Origin: an uncultured Acidobacteriota bacterium
GTDB lineage: Bacteria > Acidobacteriota > Thermoanaerobaculia > Gp7-AA8
NCBI GenBank assembly: GCA_946887105.1
Contig: CAMPKJ010000047.1
Location: 1 to 24,732 of the forward strand
DNA length: 24,732 nucleotides
Direction of reading: 5' to 3'
A model generated the notes under the pieces. It ran no database searches. It worked only from the letters and a program-made list of their open reading frames with translations, and was not told the origin of the DNA. Both the position numbers and the translations under genes were made by a program. Numbering within the stretch: the first letter of the stretch is position 1; every line of letters starts with the position of its first letter. Shown here in pieces: positions 14,489-23,658 of this stretch.

Positions 14489-14983
14489 ATGTTCGAAGAA
14501 CTACTCGGGTATCTCGCCGCAGCGAACGTGCGATTCGTCGTCGTTGGTGGAGTGGCGGTCGTGATCCACGGGCACGCGCGGCTGACCGTCGACCTCGATC
14601 TCGTGCTGGACCTCGATCCGGAAAATGTACGTCGCGCGATCGAAGCACTGACGGCGCGGGGCTTGCGTCCCCTGCTGCCGGTGAACGCTCAGGACTTTGC
14701 AGATGCGGACATCCGCCGCCAATGGGTCAACACCAGAAACATGCAGGTGTTCACCATGCGTGACCCGCACAGTCCATTGCTGACCATCGATCTCTTCGCA
14801 ACGGAGCCGATCCCATTCGCCGATTTGTGGGCGCGGTCGGAGACCGTGAGCCTCGGCGGCGGCAATGTCCGCGTCGCCTCGATCAACGACCTCATCGCAA
14901 TGAAGCGTGTCGCGTCACGCCCGCAGGATCTTGTCGACATCGAGAAGCTCGAGGCGATCGTCCGGAGACGCCGTGGCCACTGA
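14489..14983 (+). CDS. Nucleotidyltransferase-fold protein (AbiEii/MNT-like)
   Basis: 164 residues. The minimal nucleotidyltransferase signature is clear: FVVVGGVAVVIHG (G20/G21), then RLTVDLDLVLD with metal-binding D35 and D37, and a later TIDLF that could supply the third carboxylate. The INDLIAMKRVASRPQDLVDIEKL end is typical of small AbiEii/DUF6036-like proteins, several of which are toxins or partners in toxin-antitoxin and abortive-infection modules. The gene overlaps the following small gene by 11 bp, a two-gene arrangement that fits such a module. Role as a toxin is inference. Confidence 0.82.
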   Translation: MFEELLGYLAAANVRFVVVGGVAVVIHGHARLTVDLDLVLDLDPENVRRAIEALTARGLRPLLPVNAQDFADADIRRQWVNTRNMQVFTMRDPHSPLLTIDLFATEPIPFADLWARSETVSLGGGNVRVASINDLIAMKRVASRPQDLVDIEKLEAIVRRRRGH

Positions 14984-15164
14984 TCGCGACTGGCAGGCGG
15001 ACTTCCGCGCCGCCGAAGATCACGCGCTCGACGCGTCGCTCGCCGCAACGCCGTCAGAGCGCCTGGCGTGGCTGGAGCAGGCGCTCGCGTTTGCGTACAA
15101 GACGGGCGCGCTGCGCCAGGACGAAACAGAAAAGGGCGACCCTTCGGGTCGCCCTTCACGCTGA
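14973..15164 (+). CDS. Small partner protein (63 residues) of the nucleotidyltransferase
   Basis: GTG start inside the end of the preceding gene, giving a product that begins (M)ATDRDWQADFRAAEDHALD. The body, AATPSERLAWLEQALAFAY, is helical and Ala/Leu rich; similar short proteins follow nucleotidyltransferases elsewhere as far as I recall. The last ~11 residues (KGDPSGRPSR) are the translation of the inverted repeat that terminates the convergent nrdJ gene, so the C-terminal tail is probably a by-product of that hairpin. No Shine-Dalgarno requirement if translationally coupled. Confidence 0.65.
   Translation: MATDRDWQADFRAAEDHALDASLAATPSERLAWLEQALAFAYKTGALRQDETEKGDPSGRPSR
15132..15156 (-). 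terminator. Rho-independent terminator of nrdJ, inside the convergent small gene
   Basis: AAGGGCGACCC and GGGTCGCCCTT form an 11-bp perfect stem around a 3-nt loop. On the minus strand it runs into TTTTC. It lies 24-48 bp past the nrdJ stop. Confidence 0.85.
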
Positions 15165-15179
15165 ATTCAAACGTTTCGA

Positions 15180-18062
<2,883 letters not shown>

Positions 18063-18071
18063 GGCTCTACT

Positions 18072-18121
18072 CTCCTCTTACCTGTCACAACCTTTTCGAG
18101 AACTGTCTTGCAGTAGAGGAG
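18072..18121 (-). promoter_or_regulatory. Possible Shine-Dalgarno-masking hairpin upstream of nrdJ
   Basis: On the minus strand CTCCTCT (18115-18121) is the exact complement of AGAGGAG (18072-18078), the nrdJ ribosome binding site. The two are 36 nt apart. Pairing would hide the site; whether it is regulated is unknown. Confidence 0.4.
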
Positions 18122-18329
18122 GGCCGTTCGATCACTGCGAAGGATCTCAGCCGGCTGCGGATCGCGAGCTCTTGGACGAGCGCCGCCGGGTGTTCCGAGG
18201 TCCCTCGATCGAATTTCCGTCCCCCACCTCCCCCAACACGGCTCGTGCGCAACCTGTTTTCGCCGGCAGCTCCGCTGAATGGGGCGCGCTGGAGGCGATT
18301 GCGGGTATGGCAGGAGCTACATCAAAACA

Positions 18330-18482
18330 TCACCGAAACGCGGGCCGAAAGGACTTCGTGGAGGGCGTTTGAGGCACTGCGGTCTTGACCTTCACCGTCA
18401 CCTGGTAGCCCCGGATCTGCAGGCGGACCGAACGAACGGGGGGATGGTTTCCAGGACGCGTAGCGTGCTTCAAATCCTTCAT
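18330..18482 (-). CDS. Small 50-residue ORF in the nrdJ leader
   Basis: ATG at 18482, TGA at 18330. The product begins MKDLKHATRPGNHPPVRSV, has a likely beta segment VRLQIRGYQVTVKVKTAV, and ends SFRPAFR. It is strongly basic. A long purine tract, AAGGAAGCGAGGGAGGAG, ends 1 nt before the ATG and includes GAGGG at proper spacing. About three quarters of third codon positions are G or C, as in neighbouring genes. It begins ~33 nt after the start predicted from the NrdR-flanked promoter, so it would be co-expressed with nrdJ. No family recognised; it could be a small RNR-associated protein or a leader peptide. Confidence 0.55.
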   Translation of the reverse strand: MKDLKHATRPGNHPPVRSVRLQIRGYQVTVKVKTAVPQTPSTKSFRPAFR

Positions 18483-18521
18483 ACTCCTCCCTCGCTTCCT
18501 TACGTTGTCTTGGTGGGCAAC

Positions 18522-18550
18522 AAGCTACGCCCGCACCTCCATGATGTCAA
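18522..18550 (-). promoter_or_regulatory. nrdJ promoter: TTGACA-17-TAGCTT
   Basis: On the minus strand TTGACA (18545-18550) and TAGCTT (18522-18527) are 17 bp apart. It lies just downstream of the NrdR box at 18558-18573. The expected transcription start is near 18515. Confidence 0.7.
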
Positions 18551-18557
18551 GCAGCGC

Positions 18558-18605
18558 CCACTATATCTAGTGGTGGTGCTGCACAAACAACACTACATCT
18601 GGCGT
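18558..18605 (-). promoter_or_regulatory. Tandem NrdR boxes
   Basis: CCACTATATCTAGTGG (18558-18573) is a near-perfect palindrome matching the NrdR box consensus (acaCTATATATAGtgt type). ACACTACATCTGGCGT (18590-18605) is a second, weaker copy. Start-to-start distance is 32 bp, three helical turns, which is the known spacing for cooperative NrdR binding. NrdR represses ribonucleotide reductase genes when dATP is high. Confidence 0.85.
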
Positions 18606-18684
18606 AAGTATTCGCGTTTACAGTTACTTAACCAAACGTATCCAGCTGGGTCCGGCACGCTCTTTTCCGCTCGCGTTCCGCCGG

Positions 18685-18727
18685 TTATCCGCCAGTTCTC
18701 GACAGGCTTTCCACAGAGTTTTGCACA
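18685..18727. promoter_or_regulatory. Cluster of DnaA-box-like sites
   Basis: TTTTGCACA (18719-18727) matches TTWTNCACA exactly. CTTTCCACA (18707-18715) has one mismatch and TTATCCGCC (18685-18693) has two. They lie ~140-180 bp upstream of the nrdJ -35. DnaA is known to control nrd genes in E. coli; here this is inference. Confidence 0.4.
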
Positions 18728-19030
18728 GGACTTCGCGCGCGGTTTCCTTCGAAAATCCTCGGCTTTCCCGCAAGTTTTACGCGTATTTTTCGTACGTGAA
18801 ATCCGCAGTCATTGCGCGCGCATTTTCATCAGCTTTTTCATGTCATTTCCAGAGAGAAGAGGCAGACTGAGCCGAAGAAAAAATGGGCGAAAGCAGGGCG
18901 GAATCCGAAATCTGCGGAAAAGTCGGCGCGCGGTTTCCGCAACCACAAGATGTAGGGGTGCGGCGGGCGGGTGCACACAGAATGTGGCACGTGGAACATT
19001 TTGCCGCCTCCCCGGCCGTTCAGCAGCCGC
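18728..19030. other. Non-coding, relatively AT-rich gap
   Basis: About 300 bp between the nrdJ control region and the end of the membrane-protein operon. It holds T-rich and A-rich tracts (for example near 18780-18890). A 65-codon plus-strand ORF here runs into the opposite gene and looks fortuitous. No terminator for the membrane pair was recognised. Confidence 0.5.
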
Positions 19031-19990
19031 TCAATAGTCGCCGCTGGCTCCCGCTCCTCCGAAGTTTCCACCGCCTGTAGCGGATTGCGGAGCGCCCTCC
19101 GGGACGGATGGCTGCAATGAGACGGTCGCACCGAGCTCCATCGCCTCGTCCACCGGCGTCAGCTCGAGCGGCGTGAGCACGAAACCATGCGTGCGATCGC
19201 GCAGCGCACGCGAGATGGCGAACGCAATCGCGAGAAGCGCGATCCCGGCGATGGCGAACTTCGCTTCCGGCGGCGCCTGGATCCGCTCCGCCAAGTCCGC
19301 GGCCGCGATCGCAATCGCGGCCATCGCGGAGAGGAAGAGCGCGTGATGGCGGCGCGCGATCGCGAGCAGCAACACGATTGCGCCGAAGACCGCATAGAGC
19401 GCGATGGTGACCGGGCGCCATTTCGCGTCCGCCGTGAAGCGGCCCGCGACCGGCAGCACCAGCGCAAACGCGATCCAGAGCGCTTCCGTGGAGGGACGGC
19501 GCCATGGACGCAGCAACGCGATGCAGGCGCCGAACGCGATCGCCAGCGCGCACAGCGTGCCGGCGTCGAGCCGCTTCTCGAAGTAGACCATCACGAAGAT
19601 CGCAGCCACGGCGCCGAAGATCGGATTTCGCACGCGCGCGCCGGCGATTCCGCTGGCCGCGGCGAGGACGAGCATCGACTCCGGCGTCCCGCTGCGCGGA
19701 AGCTCGCTGATGAGCGCGAAGACGCCGCCGAGCCAGAGCGCGGCTTCCACGCCGGTGAAGAACCAGCGCCGCGAGATCAGCACCTCCGCGAGCACGATCG
19801 CCACGGCACCGACGAACAAGCCGCTGTCGACGAGGCCGTAGAACGCGCCGATGGCGATGCACGTGAGGACGAAGAAGAAGCACTGCGCGATGATCCCGTT
19901 CGTACGCCACGGCACTTCGAGTGCCGCCACGACTCGAGGATCGTTCAATCGCGCGCGGAGGTGCAGGTTGCGCTCGTGCTGCGCGTTCAT
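19031..19990 (-). CDS. Multi-pass membrane protein, DUF4401-like, with GGxGASG C-terminus
   Basis: 319 residues with roughly nine to ten hydrophobic helices after a soluble N-terminus (MNAQHERNLHLRARLNDPRV). Helices include CFFFVLTCIAIGAFYGLV, FVGAVAIVLAEVLI, LVLAAASGIAGARV, VTIALYAVFGAIVLLLAIA and FAIAGIALLAIAFAI. A partner after a DUF2157-type gene is commonly a DUF4401 protein, which this resembles in size and layout; the assignment is by context and is tentative. The C-terminal cytoplasmic tail ends GGGNFGGAGASGDY, a Gly-rich 'GGxGASGx-aromatic' ending found on several unrelated bacterial membrane proteins. The start overlaps the upstream stop by ATGA. A much longer open frame upstream is a shadow of the preceding gene. 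Confidence 0.7.
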   Translation of the reverse strand: MNAQHERNLHLRARLNDPRVVAALEVPWRTNGIIAQCFFFVLTCIAIGAFYGLVDSGLFVGAVAIVLAEVLISRRWFFTGVEAALWLGGVFALISELPRSGTPESMLVLAAASGIAGARVRNPIFGAVAAIFVMVYFEKRLDAGTLCALAIAFGACIALLRPWRRPSTEALWIAFALVLPVAGRFTADAKWRPVTIALYAVFGAIVLLLAIARRHHALFLSAMAAIAIAAADLAERIQAPPEAKFAIAGIALLAIAFAISRALRDRTHGFVLTPLELTPVDEAMELGATVSLQPSVPEGAPQSATGGGNFGGAGASGDY

Positions 19991-20904
19991 GCCTGCCACT
20001 CCCGCATGCGCGCGTGAATCGCGAACAGCGACACGATTGCGCCGATGACCGAGAGGATGACGAAGAAGAAGATCAGCCCGTCCTCGTCCACGATCCAGGC
20101 GAAGAGCACGTTCACCGCGAGCACGGCGTAGAGGAAGGCATAGAGCACGAACGTCTCGCGTCGCGTGCGGACGCCCCAGAAGGTCACCGCGGCGGCGACG
20201 ATCAGCGCGAGCAGGCATCCGAGGAGGCGCGTGCGATCCTCGAACATCAACGCGATGCCGCCGGCGAAGGCGAGATTCGCCGCGAAGTGCTCGAGCGGCG
20301 GCGCGAAGTCGCGTCCCGTTCCACCGAATCGCAAGTGCGCGGCGCGCCACATCAAGAGCAGCGCGGCGCATGCGAATGCGCGCAAGGCGTAGTCGGTGGC
20401 GTTGCCGAACGGCGTTTCGCGCACGCCGAGCCATGCCGTCACCGCGAGGATCGACAGCGAGAGCACCAGTCGCGAGCGGAAGAGATACGCGGCCGCTCCG
20501 TGCACGAGTGCGAGGATGAGAAAGTGGCGATGCCATGCGTTGCCGAGCAGATGGAATTGCGACTCGACGAAGGCGACGCCGGCGCTGACGAGCAGCGCGC
20601 CGAGGAGCAGCACGTAGTCGTGTACGACGCTGGCGCGGGCGCGGCGCCACCAGACGAACGCGTAGCAGGCTGCCGCGGCGATGCCGATCAGCAGCGCCAG
20701 TGCGAGCGGACCGATGCGTTCGAGGTTGTTCTTGAGCACCAGGCCGGCCGCGGTGGCGAGCAGCATTGCGCCGCCCCAGCTCACGATGCGCAGCTCGGGA
20801 TGGAGGGAGAAGACCGCGCGCCGCTCGCGCGCGATCAGAGCGTCGGTCTGTGAGTCGCCGAGGAGCGGGCGAAGCTGTTCGAGCTCGGGCTCGTACGAGA
20901 GCAT
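19987..20904 (-). CDS. Multi-pass membrane protein, DUF2157-like
   Basis: 305 residues. A ~45-residue soluble N-terminal part (MLSYEPELEQLRPLLGDSQTD then REHRA-type helix) is followed by about ten hydrophobic helices, for example GGAMLLATAAGLVL, LALALLIGIAAAACYAFVWW, YVLLLGALLVSAGVAF, LLGCLLALIVAAAVTFWG and IFFFVILSVIGAIVSLFAI. Layout and partner gene fit DUF2157 predicted membrane proteins; function unknown. The ATG at 20904 is preferred to a TTG 24 bp upstream because CATACT lies 6 nt before it, the same spacing seen at other leaderless-looking starts here. It is translationally coupled to the following membrane gene. Confidence 0.75.
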   Translation of the reverse strand: MLSYEPELEQLRPLLGDSQTDALIARERRAVFSLHPELRIVSWGGAMLLATAAGLVLKNNLERIGPLALALLIGIAAAACYAFVWWRRARASVVHDYVLLLGALLVSAGVAFVESQFHLLGNAWHRHFLILALVHGAAAYLFRSRLVLSLSILAVTAWLGVRETPFGNATDYALRAFACAALLLMWRAAHLRFGGTGRDFAPPLEHFAANLAFAGGIALMFEDRTRLLGCLLALIVAAAVTFWGVRTRRETFVLYAFLYAVLAVNVLFAWIVDEDGLIFFFVILSVIGAIVSLFAIHARMREWQA

Positions 20905-20910
20905 GGCCAC

Positions 20911-20916
20911 AGTATG
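20911..20916 (-). promoter_or_regulatory. -10-like hexamer CATACT, 6 nt before the DUF2157-like ATG
   Basis: Minus strand reads CATACT, GTGGCC, ATG. Confidence 0.4.
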
Positions 20917-20931
20917 GCCTGAAAACAAAGT

Positions 20932-20960
20932 GGCCCCGGGAGCTCTTGTCCCCCGGGGCC
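20932..20960. terminator. GC-rich terminator hairpin, possibly bidirectional
   Basis: GGCCCCGGG (20932-20940) pairs perfectly with CCCGGGGCC (20952-20960). On the plus strand TTTCTC follows directly; on the minus strand ACTTTGTTTT follows. It lies at one edge of the repeat array and would end minus-strand transcription coming through the array before the membrane-protein promoter. Confidence 0.75.
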
Positions 20961-20966
20961 TTTCTC

Positions 20967-21316
20967 GGCGCGTTGGCAGCTACAAGAGAGCGTCCGCGCC
21001 AATGTTGCCGCGGTGACTCATCGCATCACCGCTGCTCGTCCCGGCGCGTTGACATCTGCGTGAAGCGTCCGCACCGGAACTTCTGTGCATCGTGGGCCGA
21101 TCGCGCCCTCGCTGCAGGCTTCGGCACGTTGACATCCGCGATCGAGCGTCCGTGTCGAAACCCGTTGCCTCGATGGCTCATCGCACCATTCTCGGCAGCC
21201 TCGACACGTTGACATCTGCGATGAAGCGTCCGTGTCGAAACCAGCGCCTCGGGGACTGATCGCGTCCATCTCGGCCGCTCCAGCACGTTGACATCTGCGA
21301 TCAAGCGTTCGTGCTG
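20967..21316. repeat. Five-copy ~80-bp tandem repeat with covarying hairpin stems
   Basis: Copies are anchored by GTTGACATCTGCG (variants) at 20972, 21048, 21128, 21208 and 21287, so the spacing is 76, 80, 80 and 79 bp. Each anchor is enclosed by complementary arms: GGCGCG/CGCGCC (20967-20972, 20995-21000); CCGGCGCG/CGCACCGG with one mismatch (21041-21048, 21070-21077); CGGCACG/CGTGTCG with one G-T (21122-21128, 21151-21157); CGACACG/CGTGTCG (21202-21208, 21231-21237); CAGCACG/CGTGCTG (21281-21287, 21310-21316). The arms differ in sequence but keep pairing. The ~45-bp segments between copies also share motifs (CTCATCGCA-like, CTCGGC). No convincing ORF spans it. Confidence 0.85.
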
Positions 21317-21487
21317 TAGCGAGCATCAACGTAGGTCGCGAATCGCGTTCGTGCAAGGTTTTTCGGTGTTACATTTTCGACGGATTTCCACAAGCTTCCA
21401 CAGCCCCCGTGCACACGTAAATATGCATGGCGCAGCAAGGCTCAATCGATGCAAGCAGATGGCGTGATGAGTTGTTGTGGACGCTTT
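21317..21487. other. Short gap between the repeat array and the DUF1028 gene
   Basis: No gene seen. It contains ATTTCCACA and GCTTCCACA around 21384-21402, loosely like DnaA boxes, and a small AT-rich patch near 21360-21425. No terminator was recognised right after the DUF1028 stop. Confidence 0.4.
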
Positions 21488-22528
21488 TTACTTCGTAATC
21501 TTTTCGATCAATTGACGGTCATCCGGAAGCAGTCCCGAGCGCACCAATCGCGGCGTGAGCTCGCGCCATGACGGCTCCATCGCGAATGCGCGCGCGAACA
21601 GCGGCAGCGCTTCATCGACGCGTTGCATGTTGATCAGCGCCACCGCGTGCCAATAGATCATCTCGGCATGGCGGCTCGGCGGGATCCCCGGCGTCGTCGC
21701 CGCGATGGCCTCGGCCGCACTGTATTCGCGCAACGCCGCCTCGTTGTCCTTGTGCTCGACCGCGAGATCGCCCGCATTCATGTGGTTGTAGGCGCGCTGC
21801 AGCGCCACCAGGCGGCGCAGCTCGGCGAGAGGATCGGGCGCATCGTCGACACGCACGTCGAAGCGGCGATCCTGCCAGGCGCGTCCTGTCGATTTCGCGT
21901 TGACGACGATCAGCGCGGCGGATTGCTTTCCGCGGATGTCGCCGCCGGCCGCCTGTGCGGCGTCGAGCGCGGCCAGCATGCGCGTCGCGAGATCGCCCTT
22001 CGTCTCCGCATAGGCCTTCGCCATCGCCGGCCAGACGGTGTCGTTGGCCATCAGGTTGGCCTGGACGGCGAAGTCGCGTCCGACGCTGAGCGTTCCGCCT
22101 GCGGAGCCGCAATCGACCTGCGCGGTGATCGTTTGTGATGCCGCGATGCCGCCCGCGGCGACGATGTCGCGGCTGCCGGTGAACGTGGCCACGACGCCGC
22201 TCGGATCGACGATGCCGGCCTGCCGCACTTCGCACGCGGCATCGCCGCCGAGGAGCGCACGCAGTGTGGCCGGAGCACTCCTGCCCGCGCGCAGAAGATC
22301 GAGCCCGAGCTTGCCGTAAGCCGGATCGACGAAGCTCTGCGTCGCCACCGCGCCGACGCCCGCCTCCGCCCACGGCACGATCTGTCCAACCGCGAACCAG
22401 TGCGACTGCACGGCCACGCCCATCTCTCCCGTGGCCGGATCGCGGGCGACGATGGAGTACGTGTTCACGGGACGCAATTGCGCGAGTGCAGGCTGGGCGA
22501 GCACGAGGATGCAGAGCAGTGTCTTCAT
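21488..22528 (-). CDS. Secreted DUF1028 (Ntn-hydrolase-like) protein with C-terminal helical repeat
   Basis: 346 residues. Residues 1-16 (MKTLLCILVLAQPALA) are a signal peptide. Cleavage leaves QLRPVNTYSIVARDPATGEMGVAVQSHWFAVG-type sequence, the hallmark of DUF1028, a family in the Ntn-hydrolase superfamily; the T or S in NTYSIVARD is the likely nucleophile. Other family features: GAVATQSFVDPAYG, LLRAGRSAPATLRALL, QAGIVDPSGVVATFTG, QANLMANDTVW and IRGKQSAALIVV. Residues ~245-346 are extra helices of TPR-like look (YNHMNAGDLAVEHKDNEAAL and onward), which may bind a partner. It probably acts in the periplasm as an amidase or peptidase. The start is set by the signal peptide; TACACT lies 7 nt before it. 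Confidence 0.88.
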   Translation of the reverse strand: MKTLLCILVLAQPALAQLRPVNTYSIVARDPATGEMGVAVQSHWFAVGQIVPWAEAGVGAVATQSFVDPAYGKLGLDLLRAGRSAPATLRALLGGDAACEVRQAGIVDPSGVVATFTGSRDIVAAGGIAASQTITAQVDCGSAGGTLSVGRDFAVQANLMANDTVWPAMAKAYAETKGDLATRMLAALDAAQAAGGDIRGKQSAALIVVNAKSTGRAWQDRRFDVRVDDAPDPLAELRRLVALQRAYNHMNAGDLAVEHKDNEAALREYSAAEAIAATTPGIPPSRHAEMIYWHAVALINMQRVDEALPLFARAFAMEPSWRELTPRLVRSGLLPDDRQLIEKITK

Positions 22529-22535
22529 GGCCGCG

Positions 22536-22541
22536 AGTGTA
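22536..22541 (-). promoter_or_regulatory. -10-like hexamer TACACT, 7 nt before the DUF1028 ATG
   Basis: Minus strand reads TACACT, 7 nt, ATG. A TTGAGA in the adjacent palindrome is 19 bp upstream of it and could serve as a suboptimal -35. Confidence 0.4.
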
Positions 22542-22546
22542 CGATG

Positions 22547-22638
22547 GAGAAGTCGCAGAGTCTCAAAGTCGCAAAGTCTCAAAGAGGCGGCAGCGACGTC
22601 CTTTGCGACTTTGAGACTCTGCGACTTTGCGACTTCTC
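22547..22638. repeat. Palindromic element P5 between divergent genes
   Basis: The left arm starts GAGAAGTCGCAGAGTCTC and continues AAAGTCGCAAAG. The right arm (22601-22638) is its complement, but with one extra TTGCGACT unit. Arms are made of GTCGCARAG and GTCTCAAA words in direct repeat. The element ends at the base before the metallopeptidase ATG (22639) and begins 5 bp upstream of the DUF1028 -10. Confidence 0.85.
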
Positions 22639-23658
22639 ATGCGACGCAAGCGATTCGACTGGGAACAGCTCCCGGACTCCCAACTCCTCGACGTCCGCAT
22701 CCGCAATCTCGGCGTGCGGATCGAGGGGTCGTGGATCGAGGAGTCGCTCGACGATCTCTATGAAGATCTGGAGCGGCGCGACATCCCGTTTCGTCCGCAC
22801 GCGTGGCTGTCGACGGACTGGTTCGTGCCGGACGACGTTCCGGGCATCGCCATTCCGTTCTATCTCGCGCATCCGCGGCTGATGAAGCTCGAGCGCACGC
22901 ACATGCTGGACGTCGAAGGGGGCACTCGGCAGGAGATGATCAAGATCCTGCGCCACGAGTGCGGCCATACGGTCGACAACGTGTACGGACTCGGCAGCGA
23001 CCCGCGCCGGCAGCAGATCTTCGGCGATCACACGAAGCGCTATCCCGAACATTACCGGCCCAATCCCGCCAGCCGGCGGTACGTGCATCACCTGCGGCTG
23101 TATTACGCGCAGAGTCATCCGGCCGAGGATTTCGCGGAGACGTTCGCGGTGATCCTCGGTGGCGGTGGGTGGCGGAAGCGTTACGCGGGCTGGCCGGCGA
23201 TGCAGAAGCTCGAGTATGTCGACGAGGTGCTCGAGAGCCTGCGCGGGAAAATGCCGCGCGGCGTCAATCGCCGCAAGCCGGAATCGCTGCCGACGCTGAA
23301 CCTGACGCTGCGCGAGTACTACAACGACAAGCGCGAGCGGTACCTGGCCAGCTATCCCGACATCTACGATCGCGATCTGCGCCGGCTGTTCTCGGACGAT
23401 CCGCGCCATCACCGCGAGGAGCTGGCGTCGCGCTTCATCCGCAGGAACAGCGCGGAGATCCGCAAGCTGGTGTCGAACTGGACCGGCGAGTATCAGTTCA
23501 CGCTCGAACAGGTCTTGAAGGACATGATCGGCCGCAGCCGCGAGCTCAAACTGCGCGCGCGCGGACCGGAGCGGCGCCTGCGGATGGAGTTCGCGATTCT
23601 GCTCACCGTCAAGACCATGGATTTTCATTACAGCCGGAGGAACTGGTTCGCCTTATGA
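22639..23658 (+). CDS. Putative zinc metallopeptidase
   Basis: 339 residues. The zinc motif HECGH is at 106-110 (KILRHECGHTVDN), and a second motif SHPAEDFAETFAVIL (~159-173) provides the downstream acidic zinc ligand and matches the pattern of the putative zinc-binding metallopeptidase group. There is no signal peptide or membrane helix, so it is cytoplasmic. The C-terminal half (LTLREYYNDKRERYLASYPD onward) is charged and helical with no recognised domain. The ATG is chosen because the palindrome P5 ends at the preceding base; no Shine-Dalgarno sequence is present. The stop overlaps the ATP-grasp start (ATGA), so the two products are probably needed together. Confidence 0.8.
   Translation: MRRKRFDWEQLPDSQLLDVRIRNLGVRIEGSWIEESLDDLYEDLERRDIPFRPHAWLSTDWFVPDDVPGIAIPFYLAHPRLMKLERTHMLDVEGGTRQEMIKILRHECGHTVDNVYGLGSDPRRQQIFGDHTKRYPEHYRPNPASRRYVHHLRLYYAQSHPAEDFAETFAVILGGGGWRKRYAGWPAMQKLEYVDEVLESLRGKMPRGVNRRKPESLPTLNLTLREYYNDKRERYLASYPDIYDRDLRRLFSDDPRHHREELASRFIRRNSAEIRKLVSNWTGEYQFTLEQVLKDMIGRSRELKLRARGPERRLRMEFAILLTVKTMDFHYSRRNWFAL

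Noticed and set aside
18063..18515. Cobalamin riboswitch upstream of the B12-dependent nrdJ
   Set aside because: I looked for the B12-box and core motifs on the transcribed strand and did not find them.
18685..18727. Replication origin
   Set aside because: Only three DnaA-like sites, no dnaA, dnaN or gidA nearby, no clear AT-rich unwinding repeat.
18883..19080. 65-codon plus-strand ORF after a poly-A tract
   Set aside because: No ribosome binding site, no motif, and it overlaps the end of a convergent real gene.
19991..20650. N-terminal extension of the second membrane protein
   Set aside because: It is a different-frame shadow of the DUF2157-like gene; the ATGA junction at 19987-19990 gives the real start.
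20967..21316. CRISPR array (anchors start GTTG and two copies end GAAAC)
   Set aside because: The repeats differ from each other at many positions, the 'spacers' resemble one another, there are only five units, and no cas gene is in the window.
20967..21316. Integron attC sites
   Set aside because: The GTTGACA core does not fit GTTRRRY, there are no cassettes between copies, and no integrase is present.
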